Source: Granulicella mallensis
GTDB lineage: Bacteria > Acidobacteriota > Terriglobia > Terriglobales > Acidobacteriaceae
Direction: 5' to 3'
DNA length: 64,000 nt
NCBI RefSeq assembly: GCF_014203225.1
Contig: NZ_JACHIO010000013.1
Coordinates: 62,001 to 126,000, forward strand
In this document: positions 1 through 9,594 of the stretch, piece by piece
Numbering within the stretch: position 1 is the first letter of the stretch
How the letters are laid out: every line of letters begins with the position of its first letter
Position numbers and translations under genes: made by a program
The notes under the pieces: generated by a model
Seen by the model: the letters and a program-made list of their open reading frames with translations, nothing else
Databases searched by the model: none
Told to the model about the DNA's origin: nothing

Positions 1-3000
1 ACACACTGCAGACCAACATCGTCCTGACCATCGGCCAGAGTGCGACGGTCAACATCGTTCTCAAGCCTGGAGGAGCAAACGAGACCGTCACCGTAAGTTC
101 TAATCCCACGCTGATCAATGCCACTACCGCCGAGATCAGCGCGGTCGTCAACGAGGATTCCATCAAGGAGCTCCCGCTGAACGGTCGCGATCCTTCGAGT
201 CTCGTCTTCCTGACGACCGGCGTTACCAACGAGCTGCAATCGCAAGCTTCCACCTTGCCAACCACTAACTCTTTCCCCACGCAGTCCAGCGGTTCTGCTG
301 GCGGCGGACGGCAGGGAAGTACCTACTATCTGCTCGACGGCGTTACGAACATGGACTACTTCGCACTTCTTGCGGCACCGTTTCCAAATGCCGATGCCAC
401 CCAGGAGTTTCGTGTCATCTCGAACAACTTCGATGCCCGCTATGGTTTCTCACCAGGAGCGGTCGTCAGTATTCAGAGCAAAGGTGGTTCCAACAGCTTC
501 CACGGCGGCGCCTTTGAGTTCCTCCGCAATGCTGTGCTCAACGCGTCGGACTACTTCAGCCATCAGGTCGATCCGTTGAAGCGCAATCAGTTCGGCGGCT
601 ATCTCGGCGGCCCCATCATCAAAGACAGGCTCTTCTTCTTCGCCAACTACCAGGGAACGCGCACCAGCACCAAGACTACCGAGAACAGCACCTATACCCC
701 GACAGCAGCCATGCTCAATGGCGATTTCAGCGCGGTTGCAGTGGATCTCAAAGCACCTTTCGCGACGATCAATGGCAAGCGCAACCAGATCGATCCCAAG
801 TTGTTCAGCCCCGGCGCGCTTGCGCTTGCGGCCTCCCTGCCTCTCGGCGGCGATCCCGCAACCGGCCTCACTAACTACGTCGGTCCGAAGGCGCGCTCCA
901 ACTACGATGAGGGCACGGGACGTATCGACTACACGCTCAATGACCGTCAGCGTGTTTTTCTCCGCAACTTCATCTATAACTTCAACCAGCCCGGACTCGG
1001 TATCCCCGGCAACCTGCTGGCGGGTGTTCAGGGGCTGCATGGTATCTATGTCAACGACGCCTTCAATCACTCCTGGACGATCAATCAGAATCTGCTGAAC
1101 AGCATTACTGTCTTCTATCAGTCCTTCGACTACGGCTCCGGTACACCGCTCTTCAATAAGAACGGCCAGGAGGAGTGCCTTTCAAATTACGTCGATGTCT
1201 CCGATCCTCCGGGGTCCTGCTATATCGGCGGTATTTCGGCTGTCGACGGTAATTCACTCTACGGTGGCGCCCTTGGATTTACCGTCTTCAGCGGCGCGGT
1301 TAATAATACGAAGCGCCGGAACTGGGGCTTCTCCGATACCGTCACCCTGACCCACGGCAAGCACACCATGTACTTCGGGGCCGATGTCATGCACCGCTAC
1401 ACGCATGAGAACTCCGGTTCCGGTGCGAATCCGAATGTTGGCTTCACCAACGCCTTTACCGGCTTCACACTCTCGGACTTCCTCCTTGGCGATGTTCAAA
1501 CCTTCTCGCAGAATGCTGGAGAGAGCGGCAGCGTGCGTGGTTGGATGACTGGTTATTACGCGCAGGACCAGTACAAGCTTCGCCCTAACCTGACGATCAA
1601 TGCCGGACTCCGCTGGGATCCCTACACTCCGCTCAGCATCGACGGCGGACGCGGCGCAGCCTATGTCCCCGGCCAGCAGAGCACCCGGTATCCCAATGCT
1701 CCTGCGGGAGTAGTCTTCCCGGGGGATGCGGGCATCAACAACGCGATCATGCCTACGTCCTGGAAGTACTTCGAGCCGCGCATTGGTATTGCCTATCAGG
1801 CCTCTCCGAAGACCTCGGTGCGTGCCGGCTTTGGTATGTTCACCACGCCACTGGAGGATGCAAGCTACAACCACGTCTACGATACGGCGCCCTTCAATCC
1901 CTCGTTTGCGCTCAACGCCACCGCCACTACTCCTATCTCCTTCGATCATCCGTGGAGCGGCTTCGCCGCCACAGGTGGGCAGAGCCCGTTCCCACCGTTT
2001 GCTTCTCCTGGTGTGAGCCCGCCCTCTTCTTCTACGTTCACGCTGCCCATGCAGCTAGGTGCAGTCTTTCCGAAGAACTTCCGCCTCGGTATAGCGCAGA
2101 GCTGGAATCTCTCCGTGGAGCAACAGTTCACCGATACGCTCGCGCTGCATATCGCTTATGTAGGCAGCGAGACATATCACCTCTCCACGCCGATTGAATT
2201 GAACCCCGGCGTACTTAGCGATCCAGTCGTGACCAATGGTGTGACTACCTATAACAACGATTCACGCGCTCTTACGAACTTCGGTTCGATCATCCAGGTG
2301 GAAATCGGAGGAACCTCAAGCTATAACTCGCTTCAGGTCGGCATCGAGAAGCGTCTTTCGCACGGCATCCAGATACAGTCCAATCTCACGTGGGCGCATG
2401 CCTTCGATGTGGGCGGATCGGGAGATCCCTCCTTCGAGTCCAGCGTCAGCGATCCGCACAATGTAGGCCACGATCACGGTCCGTCGAGTCTCAACTATCC
2501 AATCGTCTCAGTCACCAACTTCACGTACCAGGCTCCGAAGTTCCAAAGCCTGAACCCCATCGTGCGGAACGTTATCGGCGGATGGTCGTTGACGGGTCTG
2601 GTGACTCTGCAATCGGGTCCGCCGTTTACCATCAACGGCGGTAATGGCAACAATAACTCCGGTTTCCTCGTCTACCAGGATCGCGCCGATCTGACTGGTC
2701 AGCCTCTCCAGGTGCGCCAGGGCGGCAAGGCCAACTGGCTCAATCACTACTTCAACGCCGGAGCCTTCACCAACAACAAGGTTGGAACTGCTGGAGATTC
2801 ACCCAAATACCTCATCCAAGGCGTGCCCATCTACACGGCGGATCTGGGCGTTCAGAAGAACTGGCAGTTCCGGGAGCGTTACGGGTTGCAGTTCCGTTTC
2901 GAGGCCTTCAACGCTCTCAACCATCCCAGCTACGGTCAGCCGGATTCTAATCCTGACGACTCCAACTTCGGTGCGATCACCTCTACCGGGGCTATCCCCG

Positions 3001-3038
3001 CGCGAGTTGGTCAGGCTGCTTTGAAACTCACCTTCTAA
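1..3038 (+). CDS. TonB-dependent receptor (Oar-like), 5' truncated by window edge
   Basis: The reading frame is open from base 3 and has no start in the window, so the N-terminus (signal peptide and most of the carboxypeptidase-like/CNA-B domain) lies outside. The visible protein has a plug-like part (PLNGRDPSSLVFLTTGV, then a GGGRQGSTYYLLDGV segment and SIQSKGGSNSFHGGAFEFLRN), then a long barrel region rich in aromatic beta-strands and ending in a hydrophobic strand (ALKLTF). This is the architecture of the very large Oar-like outer-membrane receptors expanded in Acidobacteriota, thought to take up glycans or siderophores; the substrate cannot be told. A TTG at 255 is in frame but is internal, because the homologous plug sequence begins before it. 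Confidence 0.9.
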   Translation, partial: TLQTNIVLTIGQSATVNIVLKPGGANETVTVSSNPTLINATTAEISAVVNEDSIKELPLNGRDPSSLVFLTTGVTNELQSQASTLPTTNSFPTQSSGSAGGGRQGSTYYLLDGVTNMDYFALLAAPFPNADATQEFRVISNNFDARYGFSPGAVVSIQSKGGSNSFHGGAFEFLRNAVLNASDYFSHQVDPLKRNQFGGYLGGPIIKDRLFFFANYQGTRTSTKTTENSTYTPTAAMLNGDFSAVAVDLKAPFATINGKRNQIDPKLFSPGALALAASLPLGGDPATGLTNYVGPKARSNYDEGTGRIDYTLNDRQRVFLRNFIYNFNQPGLGIPGNLLAGVQGLHGIYVNDAFNHSWTINQNLLNSITVFYQSFDYGSGTPLFNKNGQEECLSNYVDVSDPPGSCYIGGISAVDGNSLYGGALGFTVFSGAVNNTKRRNWGFSDTVTLTHGKHTMYFGADVMHRYTHENSGSGANPNVGFTNAFTGFTLSDFLLGDVQTFSQNAGESGSVRGWMTGYYAQDQYKLRPNLTINAGLRWDPYTPLSIDGGRGAAYVPGQQSTRYPNAPAGVVFPGDAGINNAIMPTSWKYFEPRIGIAYQASPKTSVRAGFGMFTTPLEDASYNHVYDTAPFNPSFALNATATTPISFDHPWSGFAATGGQSPFPPFASPGVSPPSSSTFTLPMQLGAVFPKNFRLGIAQSWNLSVEQQFTDTLALHIAYVGSETYHLSTPIELNPGVLSDPVVTNGVTTYNNDSRALTNFGSIIQVEIGGTSSYNSLQVGIEKRLSHGIQIQSNLTWAHAFDVGGSGDPSFESSVSDPHNVGHDHGPSSLNYPIVSVTNFTYQAPKFQSLNPIVRNVIGGWSLTGLVTLQSGPPFTINGGNGNNNSGFLVYQDRADLTGQPLQVRQGGKANWLNHYFNAGAFTNNKVGTAGDSPKYLIQGVPIYTADLGVQKNWQFRERYGLQFRFEAFNALNHPSYGQPDSNPDDSNFGAITSTGAIPARVGQAALKLTF

Positions 3039-3055
3039 CCCGCAACAGTAAATCC

Positions 3056-3094
3056 AAAATGGCCGGCAGAGAAACTCTGTCCGGCCGTTTTGTT
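3056..3094 (+). terminator. Rho-independent terminator after the TonB receptor
   Basis: GC-rich stem (GGCCGGCAGAG / CTCTGTCCGGCC, one bulged base, AAA loop) followed by GTTTTGTTTG, 20 bases after the receptor stop. It has an A-rich left flank, so it could work weakly in the other direction. Confidence 0.8.
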
Positions 3095-3384
3095 TGTGTC
3101 GTAACTCGAGCTGTACGACCCAGGAGGTCGGCCTCTCCTCTTCGGAAGAGGTGAAGTGAAGATTCGATGAACAACGCGGTCAGGCCTCACTTTGCGCTGG
3201 GATAATCATGGCTGGTCTCAAGAGGTTACCGCCGGCACTCACAAAAAGATCGGAATAAAACTTCAGCCAAAGTGTTTAATACGTTAGGGCCCCGTCAATC
3301 TGATTATCTGCCGTCGCAATCTAGCTTGCCTTCGCCTGCTTGATCCAGGTGCCAGGCCAAATGCTTTCAGTGAAGTGAGGGGAA
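3095..3384. other. Intergenic region, no gene seen
   Basis: About 290 bases between the receptor terminator and the next start. No convincing reading frame, RNA gene or strong repeat was found. It presumably carries the promoter of the TIGR03790 gene. A purine-rich AGTGAGGGGAAATG precedes that start. Confidence 0.5.
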
Positions 3385-6219
3385 ATGCGTAACGTCATTC
3401 GGCATAAGAAATCTGAGTCTAAGCCAAAATTCGGCTTCAACATCTTTTCGCCACGTGAGAATAGGTTCAGGGCTCATCTCTATCCGGGACTAAGAAGCAT
3501 AACCTTTTTATTCTTGTATGCGAGCATCGTGCTTGCCCTCGTCGCCCAGGCGAAGGCTGCTCCAATACAAAGAACTCCGAGCGAAGTGCTCTTGGTCTAT
3601 AACTCGGCCAGCCCGACTTCTACCGCCATTGGAATGTACTACGCAGCGCAGCGCGGAGTTACCAACGTCCTTGCGGTCAGTTGCCAGGACTCGGCTTTGA
3701 ATTCAGCCAATGAGACGATTTCCCTCAGTAACTACAAGTCCCAGATTCAGAACCCCATCAGCACGTATCTATCAGCTCATCCGGGGATTAACTTTATTGT
3801 TCTAACGAAGGGTATTCCGATTCGCATCGACAATGCCCCCACTGGTTCTGAACCCGCGGGCCAAACTCCTCAGGATTATCAGCCCTCGCTCGATAGCTAT
3901 CTGGCGGCGCTGGGTTACTCCACTGCGAACGGCAATGTACAAGCTTCGATCACAGGATCAGGAGCTCAAGGCGTCGCCTGGATCAACAAGTATTACAACT
4001 CGACGGTTCCCTTTACGCATGAGGCCTTTGGCGGCTATCTGGTCACACGTCTGGATGGCTACATCCAATCAGACGCCATGGCGTTGGTGGATCGTTCGAT
4101 CGCTGCCACACAAACTCCCTTGACCGGCTCTATCTTGATCGACGCGGATGCCGGCGATGGTATTGCTGATAAGACCCAGTTCCCTCCAGCGACTCCCAGC
4201 ACGGATGTCCTCATGGAGGAGTCGTTCGATCACGGCAATGCTGACCTGATGCATGCAGCCGGTGACCTTCAGGCAAGCGGGCTCACCACAAACGCAACCG
4301 TTACCAGTACCTTCGTCGGCAACCAGAGTAATCTGCTCGGTTACTATTCCTGGGGTAGCAATGACGGGAACTACAACAGCGAAGCCTACGAATCGCTCTC
4401 TTTCGCGCCGGGAGCGATCTCCAATACCTATGTCTCAACGAGTATGGAGAGCTTTATCGGGCAGTATGTGGGCTTCAACAGTATCAATCTGACCGGAATG
4501 ACGTCCCTTAAAGCAAGGGTCGCCAACGCCAACACGGATGACAAGCTTCATGTATTCCAGATCCGCATCGATAGTCCCAGCGGGCAGATTATAGGTAGCT
4601 GTAACGTCCCCCAAACTGGCGGTTGGCAGACCTGGACGACCATGACCTGCGGCCTCTCAGCCAGCGTCAGTGGAGTTCATAACGTCTATCTGACATTTGT
4701 TCCCAATGGGTTTGGTGGCAATCTCTATAACATTGAATGGATTCAGTTCCAGGGGGCTGCCAGCGTGATTGAAGCCGCCAGCTATAACGGTTTGTCAGGT
4801 GGCGAGCAACTCGAAGTGAGCAGCGAAGGCCCGCAGGATCTGGGCTTCATCACGAACGGGGCCAATGCGGTCTATAACAGCATCAACCTGAACGGCATGA
4901 CTTCTTTCACGGCGCGGGTTGCCAGCGCGGGAGCTGGAGGCTCCCTTCAGATTCATCTCGACAGCCCTACTGGAACGTTGATCGGAACCTGCACCGTTCC
5001 ATCCACAGGCGGCTGGCAAACCTGGACTACACAGACGTGCAAATTGAAAGGCGCAAGCGGAATCCATAACGTCTACCTGGTCTTCACGGGTGGCGGAGGA
5101 GATCTCTATAACCTGGAGTGGTTCAACTTTGTCGGTGGAACCAACCTGATCGAAGTCGCCAGTTACAACGTTCTGTCTGGCGATGCAAGCCTGGAAGCCA
5201 GCAGCGACGGCGGACAGGACCTGGGCAGCATTTTCGACGGACAATCTCACATGACGGATCTGATCGCCAATGGATTGACCGGAGCAGAGGGCTACACGAA
5301 TGAACCATGCCTGGATGGCATCGAGGGAATCACGTTCCAGATCGATCACTATCAGTCGGGCTACACTCTGGCGGAGAGCTTTTACGCTGGCACTCCCTAT
5401 CTTGGTTGGGAGGGCATCGTGGTCGGTGACCCGCTGACTGCTCCCTACCTCGGTGTCACTCCGACCGTTACACCGACTCAGGCGTCCAGCTACACCGGTT
5501 CGGCTGGTGGTGTGAGCACCGAGAGCAGCAGTGAAGGCAATCTTGATGTTGGAAATATTCTCAACGGCTCCTATACGTTCTACAGCAATGTCAACCTTTC
5601 CAATCTGACGACCTTCAGAGCCCGGGTAGCCAGCGCAGGGCTGGGAGGCGACATTCAAGTTCGCCTCGACAACCCCACTGGAACGTTGGCAGGAACCTGC
5701 ACCGTTCCGGTTACAGGCGACTGGCAGAGCTGGACGACCGTATCGTGCCCTATAAGCAACACCACTGGAACTCACACGGTCTATCTCGTTTATACCGGCG
5801 GGGACGGTGCGCTGTTCAATGTGGAGTGGTTTGCTTTTACCCCCACGATCCAGGCTTCCAGCTATAGCAAGATCTCTGGAGGCGAGCAGCTGGAAAGTAG
5901 CAGCGAGGGCGGAGAGGATATGGGCTTCATCTTAGCCGGCGGCTATGCGGCTTATAACAACGTTACTCTGACCGGCGCGACTCACTTTACGGCCAGGGTC
6001 GCCAGCGCAGGTTCTGGAGGCAACATCGAGGTTCACCTCGATAGTCCTTCGGGCACATTGGCTGCAACTTGCGCGGTTCCTGTCAATGGAGACTGGCAGA
6101 CATGGTCGCCAGTTACGTGCAACCTGACTCCCACAAGTGGAACTCATACTCTCTATCTTGTCTTTACAGGGGATGGTGGCAACTATTTATTCAACCTCGA
6201 ATCCTTCGGTGTTAACTAG
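3385..6219 (+). CDS. TIGR03790-type secreted protein with CBM6 modules inserted and appended
   Basis: 944 residues. A hydrophobic segment at about 33-55 ends in AKAAP, so it is probably exported. Residues about 62-350 match the TIGR03790 family (PSEVLLVYN, TKGIPIRID, LGYYSWGSNDGNYNSEAY, YVSTSMESF), which is of unknown function. The family's C-terminal part (GQSHMTDLIANGLTGAEGYTNEP, YLGWEGIVVGDPLTAPYL) resumes only at about residue 617. The roughly 260 residues between are CBM6-like beta-sandwich repeats (GGWQTWTT, HNVYLxFxxG, LYNLEWF). Two more complete CBM6 units form the C-terminus (about 698-818 and 820-944). CBM6 modules bind glycans, so a cell-surface or secreted polysaccharide role is inferred. 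ATG at 3385 follows GTGAGGGGAA. Confidence 0.85.
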   Translation: MRNVIRHKKSESKPKFGFNIFSPRENRFRAHLYPGLRSITFLFLYASIVLALVAQAKAAPIQRTPSEVLLVYNSASPTSTAIGMYYAAQRGVTNVLAVSCQDSALNSANETISLSNYKSQIQNPISTYLSAHPGINFIVLTKGIPIRIDNAPTGSEPAGQTPQDYQPSLDSYLAALGYSTANGNVQASITGSGAQGVAWINKYYNSTVPFTHEAFGGYLVTRLDGYIQSDAMALVDRSIAATQTPLTGSILIDADAGDGIADKTQFPPATPSTDVLMEESFDHGNADLMHAAGDLQASGLTTNATVTSTFVGNQSNLLGYYSWGSNDGNYNSEAYESLSFAPGAISNTYVSTSMESFIGQYVGFNSINLTGMTSLKARVANANTDDKLHVFQIRIDSPSGQIIGSCNVPQTGGWQTWTTMTCGLSASVSGVHNVYLTFVPNGFGGNLYNIEWIQFQGAASVIEAASYNGLSGGEQLEVSSEGPQDLGFITNGANAVYNSINLNGMTSFTARVASAGAGGSLQIHLDSPTGTLIGTCTVPSTGGWQTWTTQTCKLKGASGIHNVYLVFTGGGGDLYNLEWFNFVGGTNLIEVASYNVLSGDASLEASSDGGQDLGSIFDGQSHMTDLIANGLTGAEGYTNEPCLDGIEGITFQIDHYQSGYTLAESFYAGTPYLGWEGIVVGDPLTAPYLGVTPTVTPTQASSYTGSAGGVSTESSSEGNLDVGNILNGSYTFYSNVNLSNLTTFRARVASAGLGGDIQVRLDNPTGTLAGTCTVPVTGDWQSWTTVSCPISNTTGTHTVYLVYTGGDGALFNVEWFAFTPTIQASSYSKISGGEQLESSSEGGEDMGFILAGGYAAYNNVTLTGATHFTARVASAGSGGNIEVHLDSPSGTLAATCAVPVNGDWQTWSPVTCNLTPTSGTHTLYLVFTGDGGNYLFNLESFGVN

Positions 6220-6252
6220 GGTTCGATCTTTTGGTTCCAGGTTGTGTCTAAC

Positions 6253-6293
6253 AAACCGGAGATGCTGGCTTTAGCTGGTGTCTCCGGTTTTCT
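6253..6293 (+). terminator. Rho-independent terminator after the TIGR03790 gene
   Basis: AAACCGGAGA pairs with TCTCCGGTTT, with an inner CCAGC/GCTGG-type pairing potential, followed by TTCT. It lies 33 bases after the stop. Confidence 0.7.
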
Positions 6294-6416
6294 AGATAGG
6301 CCCGGACGTTAGAGCTTGCTGGAAACCGTAGCGCGATAGCGCGTTACCTCAGCGGCCCGTACAAAACAGGACTTTGTCAGCTTCTAGAGTTCGGACCTAT
6401 CCAAAAGGAATATTTC

Positions 6417-8033
6417 ATGAATATTAAAAAGTACTCCGCAGGCGCCATCCTTTTCTTGTCTCTGGGAATGATCTCTGCCACCCATGCCCAAAGCTCTGTG
6501 CCGTGGACTGGAACCTGGGCTGTAGCTCCTCAACAGTCAACGATCGATGCAAGCTTCAATGGGCTTGCTCAGCAGACGTTGCGGCAGATCCTTCACACAA
6601 GCATCGGAGGATCGGCCGCTCGCGTTCAAATCTCCAACACCTTCGGTCAGCAACCCCTCACCGTGCGAGATGTCCACCTCGCGCAGGCCGTCGTCGACTC
6701 CAACGGAGGTCCCACTTCGTCGACGATTCCCGGTACCGACCATGTCGTTACCTTCGGTGGCTTCACCTCTGTCACAGTTCCCGCAGGGCAGACGATCGCC
6801 AGCGATTCGATCGCATTTGTAACTACCGCGCAGGAAGACCTGATGGTCAGCATGTACTTTCCCACGGCCGTAGATAGTGCAAACGTGACGTTTCATCAGA
6901 ACGGAAACCAGAACGGGATGTTCCTGGCGGCTGGAGACGTGAGTGGCAGCTCGACCATCAACACTACCAGTGCTTTTAGCAGCTACTTCTATCTAACCAA
7001 TGTCGATGTTCAAAATGCTGCATCGCCCGGTGCTGTAGTTGCCATCGGAGCGTCGATCACGGATGGTCTCAACTCCACCTTCAACACCAATCACCGCTGG
7101 ACCAATGACCTCTCGGCACGCTTGAACACTGCGGGCCTTCCCATAGGCGTGATCAACGAGGGGATCAGCGGCAACGATCTTCTGCGCGATGGTGCGGGGC
7201 AGGCCATGATCACCAGATTCTCCCGGGATGTGCTCTCGCAGCCCAATGTGAAGTGGGTCATCGTCTCCGACGACATCATCAACGATCTCAGCAATCTGCC
7301 CTCCGACCAGGAACCCAGCTTCAACTCCCTGGTGGCCGGTGTTCAGCAGATCATGAGCCAGGGGCATGCCGCCGGCATCAAGTTCTACTGCTCGACACTT
7401 ACGCCGAACGGGGGACGACCGGCAGCCCAATGGTCCACTGGCGCTGAGACGATTCGCGAGCAGATCAACGCCTTCTTCCTCAGCCCGGCCAGCGGCTGCG
7501 ACGGCATCGTCGATCAGGATACGGCAACCCATGATCCCAACATGCCTCTGCAATATCGCGCGTCCTTCGACAGCGGCGACCACCTCCACCCGAACGATGC
7601 GGGACACCAGGCCATTGCAAACGCAGTGAACCTCGGCCTCTTCGTTCCTACAGGAATACCTCCCATCAAAGCTCCTACGACGTCCTGCACGGCGCTGCTG
7701 ACGGGCGAAGGCCTGATCCCCGATCACCCGCTCGTCTCCTGCGATGGACGTTTCATGCTCTACCTGCAGGACGACGGCAATCTGGTTCTCTACTTCGGCA
7801 ATACCCCGCTCTGGTCGTCAGGAACCGTAGGGCATATTCCGTCTGAAGCGACCCTACTGGCCGATGGCAACTTCGTCCTCTACGACAACAATGGCAAGGT
7901 CCTCTTTCAGTCGAACACTGCAGGGCTGTTAGGCCAGGTTCTCGACATGCAAAATGACGGCAACCTTGTCCTTTACAACGGAACCACCGCTACTACATCT
8001 CCCGTCTTCGACACAAATACCTGCTGCCACTAA
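6417..8033 (+). CDS. Secreted SGNH/GDSL hydrolase with C-terminal bulb-lectin domain
   Basis: 538 residues with a clear signal peptide (about 1-24, cleavage near THAQS). The SGNH hydrolase core has block I GASITDGL (nucleophile Ser) near residue 210 and block V DHLHPNDAGH near residue 390, supplying the catalytic Asp and His. Block III reads SDDIINDL rather than the usual GxND. The last ~115 residues hold three repeats of the mannose-binding bulb-lectin motif (QDDGNLVLYF, LADGNFVLYD, MQNDGNLVLYN). The enzyme probably de-esterifies a sugar or polysaccharide while the lectin holds the substrate; the substrate is not determinable. AAAGGAAT precedes ATG 6417. Confidence 0.88.
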   Translation: MNIKKYSAGAILFLSLGMISATHAQSSVPWTGTWAVAPQQSTIDASFNGLAQQTLRQILHTSIGGSAARVQISNTFGQQPLTVRDVHLAQAVVDSNGGPTSSTIPGTDHVVTFGGFTSVTVPAGQTIASDSIAFVTTAQEDLMVSMYFPTAVDSANVTFHQNGNQNGMFLAAGDVSGSSTINTTSAFSSYFYLTNVDVQNAASPGAVVAIGASITDGLNSTFNTNHRWTNDLSARLNTAGLPIGVINEGISGNDLLRDGAGQAMITRFSRDVLSQPNVKWVIVSDDIINDLSNLPSDQEPSFNSLVAGVQQIMSQGHAAGIKFYCSTLTPNGGRPAAQWSTGAETIREQINAFFLSPASGCDGIVDQDTATHDPNMPLQYRASFDSGDHLHPNDAGHQAIANAVNLGLFVPTGIPPIKAPTTSCTALLTGEGLIPDHPLVSCDGRFMLYLQDDGNLVLYFGNTPLWSSGTVGHIPSEATLLADGNFVLYDNNGKVLFQSNTAGLLGQVLDMQNDGNLVLYNGTTATTSPVFDTNTCCH

Positions 8034-8044
8034 GACTCGCCAAT

Positions 8045-8083
8045 AGAGAGGCCGCTCGCTGTTCAACAGTGAGCGGCCTCTCT
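8045..8083. terminator. Bidirectional hairpin terminator between the SGNH gene and ssb
   Basis: A 19-bp stem with one G-T pair (AGAGAGGCCGCTCGCTGTT / AACAGTGAGCGGCCTCTCT) sits between two convergent genes. It lacks a long T-run, so strength is uncertain. Confidence 0.65.
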
Positions 8084-8112
8084 TGCGTTGTACGACGTAA
8101 GCATCGGGTTAG

Positions 8113-8598
8113 TTAGAACGGGATATCTTCGTCGGTGATGCCCTGGTCTGCGTAGTCGTTCGCCGGCGCGCTGGGGGCAGCCGCACGCGAACCCGCATAG
8201 CTGCTGGAGCCGGAAGAAGAGGAGCGCTCGTAGCTGCCACCTCCACTGCCGCCTTCCGCACCGCGACCGCCGAGCAGGGAGAGTTCGTTGACGAGGATCT
8301 CGGTTCTGTACTTCTTTTGACCGGATTCCTTGTCGTCCCACGAGCGGGTCTGTATCTTGCCTTCGACAAAGATCTGGGTGCCCTTTTTGACGTAGTCGCG
8401 GACGACCTCCGCGGTGCGCTGGAAGCAGACGAGGTTATGCCACTCCGTCTTGTCGGCCCAGTTGCCCTGTTGATCCTTGGCGCGCTCGGCGGTCGCAAGC
8501 GAGAAGCTTGCAACGGTCATGCCGCCTGCGGTAGTGCGAATCTCGGGGTCTTTGCCCACATTTCCAAGAAGAAAAACTTTGTTAACGCCTTTAGCCAT
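8113..8598 (-). CDS. ssb: Single-stranded DNA-binding protein (chromosomal)
   Basis: 161 residues. The N-terminal OB fold (about 1-110) begins MAKGVNKVFLLGNVGKDPE and includes WHNLVCFQRTAE and IFVEGKIQTRSW. A low-complexity Gly/Ser/Ala linker follows. The acidic tail ends DEDIPF, the conserved tip that recruits replication and repair partners. The start is supported by GGAG seven bases upstream on the minus strand. It binds ssDNA as a tetramer in replication, recombination and repair. It is shorter-linkered than many SSBs and different in sequence from the ICE-borne SSB at 43.1 kb. Confidence 0.96.
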   Translation of the reverse strand: MAKGVNKVFLLGNVGKDPEIRTTAGGMTVASFSLATAERAKDQQGNWADKTEWHNLVCFQRTAEVVRDYVKKGTQIFVEGKIQTRSWDDKESGQKKYRTEILVNELSLLGGRGAEGGSGGGSYERSSSSGSSSYAGSRAAAPSAPANDYADQGITDEDIPF

Positions 8599-8704
8599 GA
8601 TTTGCTCCGTTCGGAATCGAGGATAGCAGAGACGGTGCAGAGGATTTACGGGGAAATCCCGATCCTATTGCCCCTTTCTCTGGTTGAGAGGGTGCTTCTA
8701 TGGA

Positions 8705-8932
8705 TCAACGGCGGCGAAGATCGCCGATCAGCTTCGCGAACCCCAGCAGCAGGGTCAGCACGCCGGTGGGCAGGCAGCCCATGGCGAGCATCAGAGCGAG
8801 CCAGCCGCTGGTGGTGTGCGGGCCCTGCTGGGTGACGCCGCCGAAGACCGTCAGCATGAGTACAGCCGCGAGGGCTCCCGTAAGGAAGATAGCAGCGCCG
8901 GTACGGAGAAGTTTGCGGGTGTCTGGGTGCAT
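8705..8932 (-). CDS. Small membrane protein, two TM helices
   Basis: 75 residues with two hydrophobic stretches (about 10-32 and 43-65), a short polar loop between them and a basic C-terminus (LIGDLRRR). It lies next to the DUF420 and ctaB genes on the same strand but 80 bases away. No Shine-Dalgarno is obvious. The family is not recognised. The compact two-helix layout and sensible composition argue for a real gene. Confidence 0.6.
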   Translation of the reverse strand: MHPDTRKLLRTGAAIFLTGALAAVLMLTVFGGVTQQGPHTTSGWLALMLAMGCLPTGVLTLLLGFAKLIGDLRRR

Positions 8933-9012
8933 AGGGGAGGATACAGGGCTTAGGGGGCAGGGCTCAGTGGGTTCTGCATTCTGGACCCTGAACCCTGGGT
9001 CCTGTTAACTGT

Positions 9013-9567
9013 TTAGCGATAAGCGGCAAGCATCGCATACACCACGACGCCGGTGACCGACACGTAAAGCCAGATGGGGTACGTCCAGCGCGCCAGCCTG
9101 CGATGCGCAGGGAAGCGGCCCGTAAGCGAGAGGAAGAACGTGATCAGGATCATCGGCAGCGCCACGACGCTGAGGAAGATGTGGGAGATGAGCAGCGCGA
9201 AGTAGGTGACGCGCAACGCATGTCCCTGGGCGAGGAAGCGCATATCGCCGTGCAGGGCATGGTTGACGATATAGCTGACCAGGAACAGGCTCGAGACCAG
9301 GAAGGCCCCGAACATACTGTTGCGGTGCGCGGTAATCTTGCGCTGCATGATGAAGCGGTAGCCGGCCAGCAGAAAGATCGTGCAGAGCGAATTGAGCGCT
9401 GCGTTCAGCGCGGGCAGAAACCTGAGGTGCGTTCCGGCGACGTCCACCGGCTGGTGGTAATAGACCAGCCAGGCAAGAAAGAGCGAGGCCACGGCACTGA
9501 TGCCGATGATGGCGGCAATGATGGAGGGCGGCGTGCGGTAGTTCGGGTTGTCGGTGGTGGCTGGCAT
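9013..9567 (-). CDS. DUF420 family membrane protein (cytochrome oxidase assembly context)
   Basis: 184 residues with about five TM segments. The motifs FLPALNAALNSLCTIFLLAGY, RNSMFGAFLVSSLFLVSYIV and RRLARWTYPIWLYVSVTGVVVYAML are typical of DUF420. His residues in HRNSMF and HIFLS could bind heme or copper. DUF420 proteins (CtaM/YozB in Bacillus) are linked to maturation of heme-copper oxidases. The gene lies 27 bases downstream of ctaB on the same strand, so they are probably one operon serving terminal oxidase biogenesis; the oxidase subunits are not in the window. Confidence 0.88.
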   Translation of the reverse strand: MPATTDNPNYRTPPSIIAAIIGISAVASLFLAWLVYYHQPVDVAGTHLRFLPALNAALNSLCTIFLLAGYRFIMQRKITAHRNSMFGAFLVSSLFLVSYIVNHALHGDMRFLAQGHALRVTYFALLISHIFLSVVALPMILITFFLSLTGRFPAHRRLARWTYPIWLYVSVTGVVVYAMLAAYR

Positions 9568-9594
9568 TCTATTTCTTTCGTTCGCAGGCAGAGG

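Noticed and set aside
450..1070. Minus-strand open frame of 206 codons in the TonB receptor gene
   Set aside because: Shadow of a GC-rich gene; no domain, no ribosome-binding site, and the plus-strand receptor motifs are clear.
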